Below, piece after piece: positions 45,199 to 55,849 of a stretch of DNA of 64,000 nucleotides (its first letter is position 1; each line of letters opens with the position of its first letter). The stretch comes from Adiantum capillus-veneris. Taxonomy: Eukaryota; Streptophyta; Polypodiopsida; Polypodiales; Pteridaceae. The position numbers and the translations under genes are program-made. The notes beneath the pieces were generated by a model. That model saw only the letters and a list, made by a program, of their open reading frames with translations, was not told where the DNA came from and did not search any database. The stretch lies in assembly GCA_014529385.2 (NCBI GenBank), contig CM043963.1, forward strand, positions 67,631,912-67,695,911, read 5' to 3'.

Positions 45199-45790
45199 AT
45201 GTATATGTATGTGTGTGTGTGTGTGTGTAGTAGGTTATTTGTTCTCTTATTGAATATGGGATTTTTGTCCCATGACATTTGGCACTTTTTGGGGTGCCCC
45301 CCTTTGGAACTCCATGGTCTCCATCAAATTGGTCACATATTCAATATCTTGCACTAAAAAGGAATTTGGAATTCAATTTGGGTCCCCTAAATCTATATTG
45401 GACCCTAATCTCAATGGCTGCAAACCCAACCTAGAATTTGGCCCTCAAGTCATTGAAATTTTTTATCCTTACTCTGCATTTACCCACCCTAGTGTCTTCA
45501 AAATCCATAGAATATGTTTGAGATCATAGTAAATTAACTATAACTTCATTTTTTAAAGCCCAAATCAGGTGTTGTGAAGCTCCATCTCTTTGAAAAAGCA
45601 TCACCTAAACTCCAAGCATCGATTTGGTTGCAAACTATCAAACTTTACACGAAAATCAAGCCTTTCAAAAGCCCATGCACTCAAGACATGACCCTCATAC
45701 TTGGGTGAAAAATCGATGGTATGCAAGAACACAAAATTGGATCCAACAAAGTAGACCTTGGATGCAGAGAACCTATATTCTATCATGTAG
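44787..45790. other. Unassigned spacer with compound microsatellite
   Basis: Between the truncated plus-strand chromovirus and the minus-strand one. It contains a CT/C/CT/TA/TG compound microsatellite at 45114-45229. The frames here are short or repeat-derived. No motif was recognised. Confidence 0.5.
45114..45229. repeat. Compound CT-C-CT-TA-TG microsatellite
   Basis: CT units, about 15 C, CT units, a short TA run, then two GT runs separated by TATGTATATGTA. Confidence 0.97.
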
Positions 45791-47345
45791 TGTAACATTT
45801 AATGGCCTAATAACTTATGTGTAGCGGAAATTAGCATGAACATAGTGGGCATTTCATTAGAATAGATTCCTAATGAGAATTACAAGAGTGCTTCGGTGGA
45901 GAGAGCAACAAAAAGCATAACACCTAGTTAGATAGAATCGACAATACTTTCAAAAGAGAGAGAAATTAAGCTATTGACAACAGTTGAGGACCGGATTTTC
46001 ATGGAGCCGGTCCCCCCTCCAAAAGGCTTTGTATTATGGTTTCTCCCATGAAGAGAGACATTGTACAATACAATTCTTTGTGTTCCTTCAAGACTAGCTA
46101 GTGCAATGAAGATGGAAACTTCATGCACTAATCAAAACACTTAACAAACACAACTTGAATTATCCCCGTTCTCAGGCCCAAGACCTCACACACCTTCGAG
46201 GATGGTGAGAGCTAGCAGGGTATGAGAGTAGATTGAGAGGAAGAAGGAGTATCTTACGAGAAAGATGTACATCTCCTCACATAATCACTCATATGTAGCA
46301 TAGTTTAGCTTAGTAATTAGCTTGGTAGAGGAGATGAGCATGCATTGAAGCTTGGCTCTTGGTTGGATTTGCATCCACATGCCAAGAGAGTGTTGATGTA
46401 CGCTTCTATCTCACAAGCTTGGAGTAGGTGATGAGTTCTCCATTAAAGCTTGGGAAGAGATAGTCTTCTCTTTCTTCACACATGAGCTTGTGTGAGTGTG
46501 TGTGTGATCATGCCTTGCAAAAATCAGCCCCCTCTCTCTCTTGGGCGAGCCCTCTTGCTAATTGCTCTTGCTGAAGTCTCATTGGCCCTCCCCAAGTCAA
46601 GCCAATTACAATTAAGCAGCATAAGTGATAGCCTTATGACATGTGTCCCCCTTTCCCCTTTTGTGAGAGCTTTATGTAATTATATAACTAAACTAAACTC
46701 TCATTGGACCCCTTTGCCTTCTGGCCAATAGGAATCAGGCAAGCCATGGGGCTCCTGAATGCTCATTGGACCCCTTGGGAGACTGCCCAATAGTCTTCTA
46801 GGAGACTTAATTCTCATTGGTTTCTTTTATTAAATGTTTTTAAATTAATTAAACTAGATTTACTCTAGCTTAATTCTCATTGGTCCACTTCAAGGGTCAT
46901 CCAATAGAAATTGGGCACACCTTGTGGGCATCTAGCCTAGGGAGCTGACATGTGTCCCTCATTCCCTTTGTGTAAAGGGAGCCTGTGTGTGTGTGTGTGT
47001 GGCCCCCTCCCATGTAGGGATGTGCAAAGACTTTTAGGGCACACACAGCATCCAATTTTCCCTAGGATTGACCTTTGGACACAACCTTTGAATTTTGGAA
47101 CCTTAGCATTTTGGAAGTCTTAATGGGCTGAACCTTAGGGTCTTTCTAGCCCATTGTTGCACATGGCTCTTTTGCAGATGGCCCCCCCTTTGGATCCCTA
47201 TTTTTCCTCCTTTGGATCCCTATTGTGGCCGGTCTGCTAGCTTAACCAATATTCTAGCTTTTTCTCCCCTGGCCTTCCCCACATTAAATGATCAGTTTAA
47301 TATGAGAAAATCATTTAGGAGAATTAGATATTGATTATTATGACA
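45791..47345 (-). repeat. 3' LTR of chromovirus copy E
   Basis: Starts TGTCATAATAATC at 47345, after AAGAGAGAGGTAA (47346-47358), and ends at 45791 with AATGTTACA. It is a diverged relative of the LTRs at 21554 and 36340: it shares the GAGGACCGGATTT and CACACCTTCGA stretches and ATTAAATGATCAGTTTAATA near its start, but lacks the intact antisense frame. Confidence 0.85.
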
Positions 47346-47692
47346 TTACCTCTCTCTTGAAATCATAGTCGTCCTCGACTATGGTGTAGAGAAGATAAAG
47401 CATGTTCATGAGTCCTTTTGTTAGCGGGTAGAGGATCCCTATGTTACCCTACGACATCATTCCATAATGGATGACTAGTCCATTTGGCGCTTGAGAGCCT
47501 GAGGTTGCCGCAAGCATGTCTGCACATTAGTCCTATCAGTCTTCCATAGTAGAGTGACAAGCTCTACTTGGTGTTTGGGAGACGTCGTCTCTGCAAACTT
47601 GATCTAAGCATGCATACTACTTCATTTTTGTGCACAAATAAAGAAAAAGAGAGTCTTATAAGACAAAAATTTTGTTCATTTTGTACATTTTC

Positions 47693-49522
47693 TTACTCTT
47701 GGGAAGCATTGTAAGCATTGACAAGGTTTAGGTTATCCTTTAATTGTATGCCTTGCATCCATCTAGCATCTTCAAAAGGATAATTCTTAAACTTAATAAG
47801 ATATCGTCGGATAGTCTTACCGCCTCTTAGTACCTTGTCTTCATGTCGGAGAATGGACTCGGGCTGCAGCACCTCTTCTTGGTCCTCGATCTCCGGTGGG
47901 TCTTCAATAGTTGGTTCTTGAGGTGGCTCTCCTTTGTAAGGCTTTAATAGGCTCACATGAAAAGCATTTTGTATGAGCCAATGATTGGGAAACTTGAGTT
48001 GATAGGCTATCTCATTGATTGGCCTAAGGATCTGAAAGGGACCATAGTACCTTTTTGCTAGTTTAGCATAGTACTTTTGGTGACCCGTAGGATTCTTGCC
48101 CGTTGTGTGCCTTAATCAAGCCTTGGGAAACTTTAACAAGACCCAATCGTTTTCTTTAAAGGCTTGGGCTCTTCTGTGCTTGTCAGCAGCAGCCTTTTGC
48201 CTTTGCTGTGAGATAGAGATAGCATCCTTAATCTTTTAGAAAGATTCTTGTAGGTCTCGGCTATACTCATCTGCAGCGAAGATCTCCCCATGTACCTTAA
48301 ATAGCAAGGGACTTTTTGATCTTTCCTCAATTACCTCGAAAGGTGCTTTTCCCGTGGAAGTATGTACAGTGTTGTTGTAAGCATACTCCACTAAGGGTAA
48401 GTACTTCTCCCATTGGGATCTTTGATCTACTTCCGTTACATAGGCTTTTAGTAGATCGAGAATGGTTAGGTTAGCTATTTCACTTTGGCCATCAGTTTGT
48501 GGATGATAGGCCGAAGAGAAGTTTAGCCTTGTTCCTAAATTCTCAAAGAGACCCTTCCAAAAATTACTGGTCATTCTAGGATCTCTATCCGACACTATGG
48601 ACATTGGCAAGCCATGGTACTTGAAAATTTGTGAAATGAAGAGGGTTGCCATTTGATGGGCTTTGATAGTCTTTTTGATAGGTATAAAATGAGCTTGTTT
48701 ACTAAACCTCTCTACTATCGTCCATATTCCCGTATTCCCATGGATAGATGTAGGCAATCCAAAGATAAAATCCATGGTTATGCTCTGCCATGGTGAATTA
48801 GGGATTGGCAAGGGTTGAAGCAATCCAAGTTGCTTCCCTCTATCAAATTTTGTCTTTTGGCATACCACACATTTCGAAACATACTCTTGTATGTTCACTT
48901 TCATGGTAGGCCAATAGAAATATGTTTCAATTCCCTTTAAGGTAGACTGAATCCCTCTATGCCCCGCATAAGGTGGAGCATGAGATTCATACATTACTTT
49001 CTCACGTAGTGAGTTAGTAACGCATAGTCTATTGCCATAGAGAAGATAACCATCTTGTAAAGTAAATGGTTCTTCTTTCTTCCCTAATGCAAGGGCTGAA
49101 ATCACATCTCTAAAATTGGGATCAATAGCATACTCATCTATCATTGAAGATAGATCATTGTGAGTTGCTATGGAAACCGCATTCACTCTCGGCCGTCTTG
49201 AGAGTGCATCAGCTACTTGATTATGCTTGCCAGCAATGTGAGCAATATAAAAATGAAATTGCGAAAGGAAATTTTCCCACCTCATTTGTTTGTCGGAGAG
49301 CTTGGTCTGCGTCATGAAGTACTTAAGACTTTGGTGATCGGTTCGTAGAATGAAAGGAGTCCCCAATAAATACTGCTTCCATGAGTCTAAGGCATGTAGA
49401 ACTGCAAGGAGTTCCTTTTCGTATATGCCTAGAGCTTGCTCAACAGGGTCGAGCCTTCGACTCTCATAGCCTATGCCCTGCCCTTCTTGGAGCAAAACAG
49501 CTCCAAGGCTGTTGAGAGGCAC
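47693..49522 (-). pseudogene. RNase H C-terminal part, integrase and chromodomain (copy E)
   Basis: Minus-strand frame. RNase H: LGAVLLQEGQ, YEKELLAVLHAL (Glu), LRTDHQSL (Asp), NQVADALSRR (Asp). Integrase: SHAPPYAGHRG and CVVCQKTK zinc domain; core MDFIFGLP, VSDRDPRMTSNFWK and YHPQTDGQSEIAN carrying the D,D,E triad; then KRYYGPFQILRPIN. Chromodomain: RYLIKFKNYPFEDARWMQG (near 47780). Stops TAA 48236-48238 and TGA 48116-48118 replace the Gln and Arg codons kept in copy A. All catalytic residues I can check are present, so this family's integrase was functional until the stops arose. Confidence 0.9.
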
Positions 49523-49951
49523 ATGTTAGAAACTGACTCTGAATAGCTAAGTCGGATTTTGACTTATCGGATATTTACTGAGCTGTATTTTGCCAAGTCG
49601 GATGTAACTGTCTTTCAATTGCAGTCTTCTGAATGTCTTGTGACTGGGTAGATAAGTCGGATTTATCTATATAAGTGGGGAATGTATCTGTGCACGATGT
49701 ATCTGTTCTCTGATATGAATGTGATGATGATGGTGCAGTGCAGCAACTATTCAGTGTATTGTCTCTGCTTACTCTGATATTCTTTGAGTAGTTATGTTTA
49801 CTGTGTCTGAATTGTTGTTGATGAAGCATGGTGGAGTAGATGGTTATTCTTGCTGTGTATGATGTTCATGTGTTGACCTAACCCACAACACATTTGGCGA
49901 TCATGCTGGGGATCGAGCCCAGAATCTCATGTGTTGACCTAACCCACAACA
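49510..49951 (+). mobile_element. LTR-like insertion in RNase H with 5-bp target duplication
   Basis: A 442-bp stretch from TGTTGAGAGG to CCCACAACA is flanked by AAGGC (49505-49509, 49952-49956). It interrupts the RNase H block (DACGDCL | LGAVLLQ in the chromovirus). A TATA-like TCTATATAAG lies near 49666. The last 25 bp, TCATGTGTTGACCTAACCCA plus CAACA, occur at 49866-49890 and 49927-49951, separated by 36 bp that starts CATTTGGCGATCATG. So it looks like an LTR plus a scrap of primer-site region and a second LTR end, not a simple solo LTR. 442 plus 5 is divisible by three, so the downstream frame is not shifted. Confidence 0.75.
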
Positions 49952-49956
49952 AAGGC

Positions 49957-50821
49957 AATCACCACAAGCATCGCATTGGACCTCAAATGGTTTTGAGAGA
50001 TCCGGTAGTGTAAGCACAGGTTGAGAGATAAGCTTTTCTTTAAGCTTTTCGAAAGCATTGTTCTCCTTAGCAGACCATGTATACCTAACGCTTTTCTTTG
50101 TTAGGTCATGTAATGGTCCCGCAATTTGTGAGAACTTTTCTATGAAGCGTCTATAGTATGCACACATACCTATGAAGCTTCTTAGTTCATGAAGATTCCT
50201 TGGTTTAGGCCATCCTTTTATTACCTCTAACTTGGATGGATCCATTTGGATGCCATCTTGAGAGATAATGTGACCTAAATACTAAATCTCTTACAAGAAA
50301 AATTCACTTTTCTTTCGATTAACATAAAGTTTATTCTCTCTTAAAACTTGAAATATTACCTGGAGGTGTTGCTTGTGTTCCTCCAATGAATTAGAGTAGA
50401 TGATAATATCATCAAAGAACACTCCAGTGAAGGTTCGATGAGGCCTGAACAGCTTCTCCATCAAGAGGTTGAATGTGGCTGGTGCATTGGTCAAGCCAAA
50501 AGGCATGACAATGTATTCGTAAAGACCAAATGTAGTACGAAATGCGGTCTTTACAATGTCTTGATCAACTATCCTTATTTGATGATAGCCACTTTTTAGG
50601 TCAACCCTACTGAAGTAGGTCGATCCTTGTAGCTTATCAAATAGGTCTTCTACCCGTGGAACGGGAAACCTATTCTTGATAGTGATCCTATTTAGTGCTC
50701 TATAGTCGACACACATACGATATGTGCCGTCTTTCTTTTGCACTAATAGCACAGGTGAGCAAAATGGAGATGAGCTTGGCCTAACCATACCCTTCTCAAC
50801 TAACTCATGCACTTGCCGCAT
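49957..50821 (-). pseudogene. Chromovirus reverse transcriptase and start of RNase H (copy E)
   Basis: From 50821: MRQVHELVEKGMVRPSSSPF, RMCVDYRALNRITIKNRFPV, FSRVDLKSGYHQIRI, FGLTNAPATFNLLMEKLF and the intact active site FFDDIIIYS (near 50405). TAA 50291 and TAG 50282 break the FFLQEIQYLGHIIS block at two Gln codons. The frame then continues MDPSKLEVIKGWPKPRNLHE, FIGMCAYYRRFIEKFS and FEVQCDACGDCL (first RNase H Asp), where the 442-bp insertion begins. Confidence 0.92.
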
Positions 50822-52369
50822 AATCTCCTCTTGTTGAGCTTGAGAAACTCTATAAGGAGGTTTATTAGGCGGTGAACTTCCTGGAAGAAGTTCAATTGCA
50901 TGGTCATCATTACCTCATTTAGGAGGTAGCTCACAAGGGATGTCGTCAATAAAAACATCTTGAAACCCCTTGAGAAAATTGGATAACTCTAATTCCTTTT
51001 GGTTGCTTTTATTTTCTTTTGCTAAAGCATTAGGTTCATTTTGAGAGTCTTTAACAAAAACCATGTACACAGAAATTGAGCTCTTTATTGACTTGTTGAA
51101 AGCTGGTGTATGTACAATGGGGATGGTGTTACCCATTTCCTTAGCATCTATAAACATGTCTTTTTCCCTGAACTTAAAGGAGATTCTCCTTTCAGGAAAT
51201 TTAACATCGGCAGCCAGGCGGTCAAACCATGGTGCCCCTAGGATTACATCCTCATGCTTGAGAGGAGAGATAAAGAAGTCCTCTTTGTCCACATAGCCTT
51301 GGACATGAAGCCTCAATTTCCCGATTAAGGGAGTGACTGAAGCTTCTTGCCCCTTGAAGGCACTGTCTGCGGGTAGGACATCTCCCATCTCGTAGGATTG
51401 TATTCCTAGCTTGGTGGCCAACTCTATAGATATAAAATTGTGAGTAGAACCAGGGTCAAAGAGAACAAAAGCATCATGTTCTCTTACCTTTCCCCAAGCA
51501 TGGCATAGAGGAGATCCTTTGTGGTGAGTTTGGTGAGTCTCCTCCTCTTGGATTTCAACCAAGGAAGCTCTAGGAGGATCTTGGCGGTTGTTCTTTTGGG
51601 GACAAGCGCGGTACGCATGCCCTTGTTCGCCGCACTTGAAATATCGGTGATCCTTACGATAACGCTCAAGCTCTTCAGGAGAGAGTTTATTCTTACCTTT
51701 GTAAAGTCCCTTCTCTTTAGCTTTGTTGGAGTTGCCCTTAGGAGACTTTTGGACATTGTCCTTCCCCTTAGGCTCATTGGAATCCTTGTTTTCGGGGGGC
51801 TTATTATTTCTTTTTGCCCCCGTTTGGAAATTGATTCTAGAGGCGACCATAGTGTGGTGTATTACCGCCGATATGGTACGTGGTCTTTGGGAGTTGACAT
51901 ACTCCGCCATTTCTTCGATTAAGCCCGCACAAAATTGTTGCTTTTGCTCTCCAAAATCCAACTTTTTGAAGACAGTGGCTTTGAGTTGTAGGTCCCAAAA
52001 CTTGTCTACATATTTGTGGATAGATTCATTGAGAGAGAGCTTTAAGCTTCGCCATTCGGTGAGTACTTTGTCTTTGGCATCGGTGGTCAAAAACTGCTTC
52101 ATAATGGAAGCTCTTAAAGCTTTCCATGTTCGTGGAGCTTCACCGTTGGCTCGTAGGCTAGACCACCATTGTCTGGCGGACTTTTGAAAGTGCATAGCTA
52201 CATGGCGTAGCTTAGAGGACTCCGTGAAGCCCTCATCTCCAAACGCCACATCGAATTGCTGGATAAAGGCCAAGACTTTGTCCGTGGCACCAAAGGTACC
52301 ATCATAGTAAGGAAAGAGATGCTCTTCCCTCCCTCTTTGAATTTCTTCAGCTTGGACGACCTCTTCCAT
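50822..52369 (-). pseudogene. Gag core, zinc knuckle and protease (copy E)
   Basis: The 484-codon minus-strand frame 52369-50915 covers Gag (YYDGTFGATDKVLAFIQQFD, ESSKLRHVAMHFQKSARQWW, ESIHKYVDKFWDLQLKATVF), the knuckle YFKCGEQGHAYRACP (first Cys lost to Tyr, near 51640), and the protease (FVLFDPGSTHNFISIELATK, VTPLIGKLRLHVQ, ILGAPWFDRL). It ends at TGA 50915-50917, where copy D has an Arg codon; beyond the stop the frame leads straight into RT. The last residues before the stop are DDIPCELPPK. Confidence 0.9.
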
Positions 52370-53070
52370 GCGGCATAGGATTTCATATGGCCTCTTCTTT
52401 TTTATGGTTCAAAAGTTGCACCATCACTTTCTTCAGAAGGTGGAGAAGAGGGTGACCTCTTTCTCGCCTTTTTCTTGTCTTGATCTTTGTCGTCTTCACC
52501 ATAGCTTTCATAAGAGGAAGAGGATAAAGAAGATGGAGGAGAGGGTGTCCTCTTTCTCGCCTTTTTCTTCTCTTGCTTTTTATCATCCCTCTTTGAATTA
52601 TGGCGTGGAGAAGAGTGTGATGGTCTTCTCCGCTTTGGTGGTGATGGAGAGCGTTTAGCCCGCCGTCTTCGTGGAGCCATCTCCGCCGAGGTGGCGGGAG
52701 ACTCACTTCTTTCTCGTTCCTTCGGTGGAGGCTCTTGAGTTCTCCTTTGGGAAGGAGATGCATCATCTAGAAGTAAATTCTTGAGCCCTTCATATGGATT
52801 CTGTTCTTCTTCCCGAATCGGAGAGAGACCTCTTTTGGTAGTCTCACAAGGAGGCTTCCCAGGTGTTCTCTCGTCATGGTGATGAGCTTGGAGAATCCCA
52901 TGAGCACGGAGCTGCCGTTGCACTTCACTTTGGAGAGATGGATTGCCCATGGCTTGTTGAAGCCTAGAAACAAGATAGTTAACAAGCATTGAAGCATCAT
53001 TAGTAGTTTGCTCATGAGCAAAATCAAAGTTATCAACATTAATTTCACTCTCTTTACTATTGTCAGCCAT
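52300..53070 (-). pseudogene. N-terminal Gag region (copy E)
   Basis: ATG 53070 opens MADNSKESEINVDNFDFAHE, followed by an Arg/Ser/Pro/Lys-rich region (RRRRAKRSPSPPKRRRPS) ending at TAA near 52404. The same frame reads KLKKFKEGGKSISFL further on, until a one-base deletion near 52308 moves the Gag core into the neighbouring frame. The basic Ser/Pro-rich stretch resembles SR-type disordered regions and may bind RNA. Confidence 0.8.
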
Positions 53071-53129
53071 TCTAACAACTTTTAGGTGTAAACGAGTTAG
53101 AGGCGACTATAAAAAAACAAAATTTTGCC

Positions 53130-53441
53130 ACATTGATTGAGCACCCAACATCTATTGAGGCCCCTTCAGCTTCTGGTGAGCACGGTGGTCCTTGCCCCAT
53201 ATGTAGATCATTCTTTCATGAGTGGTGTGGTCACTTCAGCTTGCCATGCGGACATATGTATCATATATCATGCTTGATGCAAAGCATGATGAATAACTTT
53301 CATTGTGCTATATATGAGTATGAGATATCCAAAAATCTATATGCAATGTTCAAAATGTCTGAAGACTATAATAAGCTTAAAGGTCAGCGTGAACAGGAGA
53401 ATGAAGATATTCTCACAAATATTTCACTATCACTTGGATAG
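53130..53441 (+). pseudogene. RING-like zinc-finger frame, incomplete
   Basis: A 102-codon plus-strand frame without a clear ATG start (the frame opens at TTG 53133). It shows CPIC, then LPCGHMYHISC: the first six ligands of a RING-H2 finger (CX2C, CXH, HX2C). The final CX2C pair is missing; only FHCAIYEY is left. The C-terminus is helical and charged (YNKLKGQREQENED). It could be a fragment of a RING E3 ligase or a captured exon beside the hAT relic. No neighbours support a working gene. Confidence 0.5.
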
Positions 53442-53728
53442 TTTTTGTAACATTTGAAAAAATTTACTCGTTGTCTTGCGAGAATTTATTAGTGAATTGT
53501 GAATTGTCTTCACTTCAACTTCAATTATGATATGTGATAATGCAACGATTTGTTAGGGCTTTGTATATTATGAAGCTTTAATAGTGATTTGTGGCCTTGT
53601 AAAGGTTTTTAAGGGCTTCGTTTATTATTAAGCAAATGTCTAAACCTCAAACTAAATATAAAAAAAATCTTATAAGATAAACAGTTTCTGAACTTAACCA
53701 GAAGTCACTCAATGGATTCGATAATCTA

Positions 53729-54590
53729 TTAATTAAACCACCGTCGCTTGCTGCGACGGGTCAAAGTTGGTTCAATTTCCAAATTCTCTTCAATCTCTTC
53801 TAAATTACATGTAGTTTCTACTTCATGAGATTCCCCTTGCAGCTCACTGTCTTCGTCCACCTCATCATTGGTTACATCATAAGTCCAGCGCGGCATCTCC
53901 TCTTTGTAGTTCTCAGCTTGCACTCTTGCCAATAGCCGATGGTTGCAGTACATACACACCAATTTTTCAGCTCTTGAATTTAGAAGGCGGTTTTTGATGG
54001 TGGAATGTACATATTTATATGTACTCCAGTTTCTCTCAGAACTTGAATTGGATCAACATTGGGCTAGGATTCTAACAGCTAGGCGTTTAAGGGTGGGTGC
54101 ACTACCACCATTCATCATCCACCACTTCCACGTTGGTTGCTATGTGGCAAGTTTCTGCACAAATTCTGTACCAAACTTACCCTCTTTGAGTTTAAACTTC
54201 GTAAGATTAGTAACAACTGATGCATGCTCATCAGGATCATCATAAAATCTGTCTATCACATCATAAAAGTCTTCCAGCACCTCCTCATCAAGTTTCTCTA
54301 TTTCCATTGCCCAATACTCTGGATCCAATAAGAAAGCTATGCTGTGTAGTGGACTATGTGCTCCAACCCTTCGACCATGCACATACTTTCTCAAAATTTC
54401 TCTCCTCTTTTGAGTGAATGGTGTCTTCCAAGGCTTCACAATTGGCTCCTGGGCTCCTCTGGATTTGCAAGGCTTTCTTGAACAGTCCATCGAGCCATCC
54501 AAACCTTACCTATGTTAGGCAAGGCAGAATCCAGTTGGCGTAATGCGAGCATAATTGGCATCATGACATTGTGCACAATATGCTATCTCT
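53729..54590 (-). pseudogene. hAT transposase C-terminal region with hATC dimerisation domain
   Basis: On the minus strand, 54502-53729 share a frame apart from two stops. It contains AFLLDPEYW and LEDFYDVIDRFY, then PTLKRLAVRILAQC, SNSSSERNWSTYKYVHS and NRLLNSRAEKLV, and MYCNHRLL. This is the classic end of plant hAT transposases (SS-ERNWS motif, RL--LVY-hyN-rL). The preceding 54590-54510, in another frame, reads MMPIMLALRQLD and GKVWMARW, the usual upstream block. BED finger and catalytic DDE parts are absent. The tail is acidic with a basic end, LTRRSKRRWFN. Confidence 0.8.
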
Positions 54591-54689
54591 TCTTTCAAGT
54601 ATTATTCAAACCAAACATTAGTGTTATAATCAATATCACACACAAGCGTAGTAGTGAAGCCTGAAGGGAATAAACCTCAATCCACTCAA

Positions 54690-55440
54690 ACATAAGCAAG
54701 CAAATACAACGGTGAATCAAATATGTGATCAGTCCATCCCAAAAGTAGAGATAATCGACCCAAAGATTCACCTTCCTACCCCTTTCATGAATCAGTCCAC
54801 TCCAAAAAAGAACTAATGACCCATGATTGGAGCTCTAATCAAAATAGCAAGCAAATACAACGGTGAATCAAACATGTGATCAGTCCATCCCAAAAGTAGA
54901 GATATCGACCCAAAGATTCACCTTCCTACCTCCTTTCATGAATCAGTCCAGTCCAAAAATGAACTAATGACCCATGATTGGAGCTCTAATCGGAATAGCA
55001 AGCAAATACAGCGGTGAATCAAACATGTGATCAGTCCATCCCAAAAGTAGAGATATCGACCCAAAGATTCACCTTTCTACCTCCTTTCATGAATCAGTCC
55101 AGTCCAAAAAAGAACTAATGACCCATAATTGGAGCTCTAATCGGAATAGCAAGAAAATACAACGGTGAATCAAACATGTGATCAGTCCATCCCAAAAGTA
55201 GAGATATCGACCCAAAGATTCACCTTTCTATATCTTTTCAAGAATCAGTTCAGTCCAAAAAAGAACTAATGACCCATGATAGAAGTTCTAATCAATATAG
55301 CAATCAATTTAGCAAATATAACGGTGAACCAAACATGAGATTAGTCCATCCCAAATGTAGAGATACCGACCCAAAGTTTCACCTTTCTACCTCCTTTCAA
55401 GAATCAGTTCAGTCCAAAAAAGAACTAATGATCCATGATC
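54690..55440. repeat. Tandem satellite, about 150-bp unit, five copies
   Basis: CGGTGAATC recurs at 54711, 54861, 55012 and 55163, and as CGGTGAACC at 55322, giving periods of 150, 151, 151 and 159 bp. Conserved blocks include GATCAGTCCATCCCAAA, CGACCCAAAGATTCACC and GAACTAATGACCCATGAT. The inner copies are most alike; the last is most diverged. Confidence 0.92.
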
Positions 55441-55589
55441 AGAGTTACATTAAGTTTTAATTTTTTTTAAAGACTATTCATTTTTTTACCTTTAGTTTTT
55501 CTTCTAAATTTTAAAGGATGACCAAATTTAGAGGAAGCGGTGATGTGATGTGATGTCTACTACACGGTTATATAGAGCCGCCAAATATG

Positions 55590-55705
55590 GAGGGGGTACA
55601 TGACGGGGCCGGCAGGATTCTTGCTGTGCCCACCGGGCCCGCCGAGTTTCTTCATAAGCCCGCCGGGCCCACCGGGATTGTTGGTTGCCCCGTCGGCTCT
55701 ATGTT
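55590..55705. repeat. GC-rich repeat of about 29 bp, three copies
   Basis: Three units combine a CCCACCGGGCC or CCCGCCGGGCC block with a T-rich spacer (TTCTTGCTGTG, TTTCTTCATAAG, TTGTTGGTTG). Read on the plus strand they give collagen-like GPP peptides within a 63-codon frame, which I take as accidental. The block is much more GC-rich than its AT-rich surroundings. Confidence 0.75.
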
Positions 55706-55849
55706 TTCTATCGATTTTCGTAGGTCATGACATTAGATATGTTATTAACATGAAAAAAATAGTGATAATAACAACAATAATTAACATTTAACAAAATGCG
55801 TCATCGCGTAATTAAAATCTCTGCTCATATGGTTCGTTTGAGAAATGGA

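Larger units (their letters stand above)
45791..53085 (-). mobile_element. Ty3/gypsy chromovirus (copy E), coding region nearly complete, 5' LTR missing
   Basis: Minus-strand order: Gag, protease, RT, RNase H, integrase, chromodomain, polypurine tract, 3' LTR. From 52369 to 47693 all domains share one frame, broken by five stops and a 442-bp LTR-like insertion. No 5' LTR or primer-binding site follows the Gag start; homology stops near 53085. Integrase with a C-terminal chromodomain and the tRNA-Met primer used by its sisters place the family among chromoviruses, probably Tekay/Del-like, but the exact lineage is inference. Confidence 0.9.
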
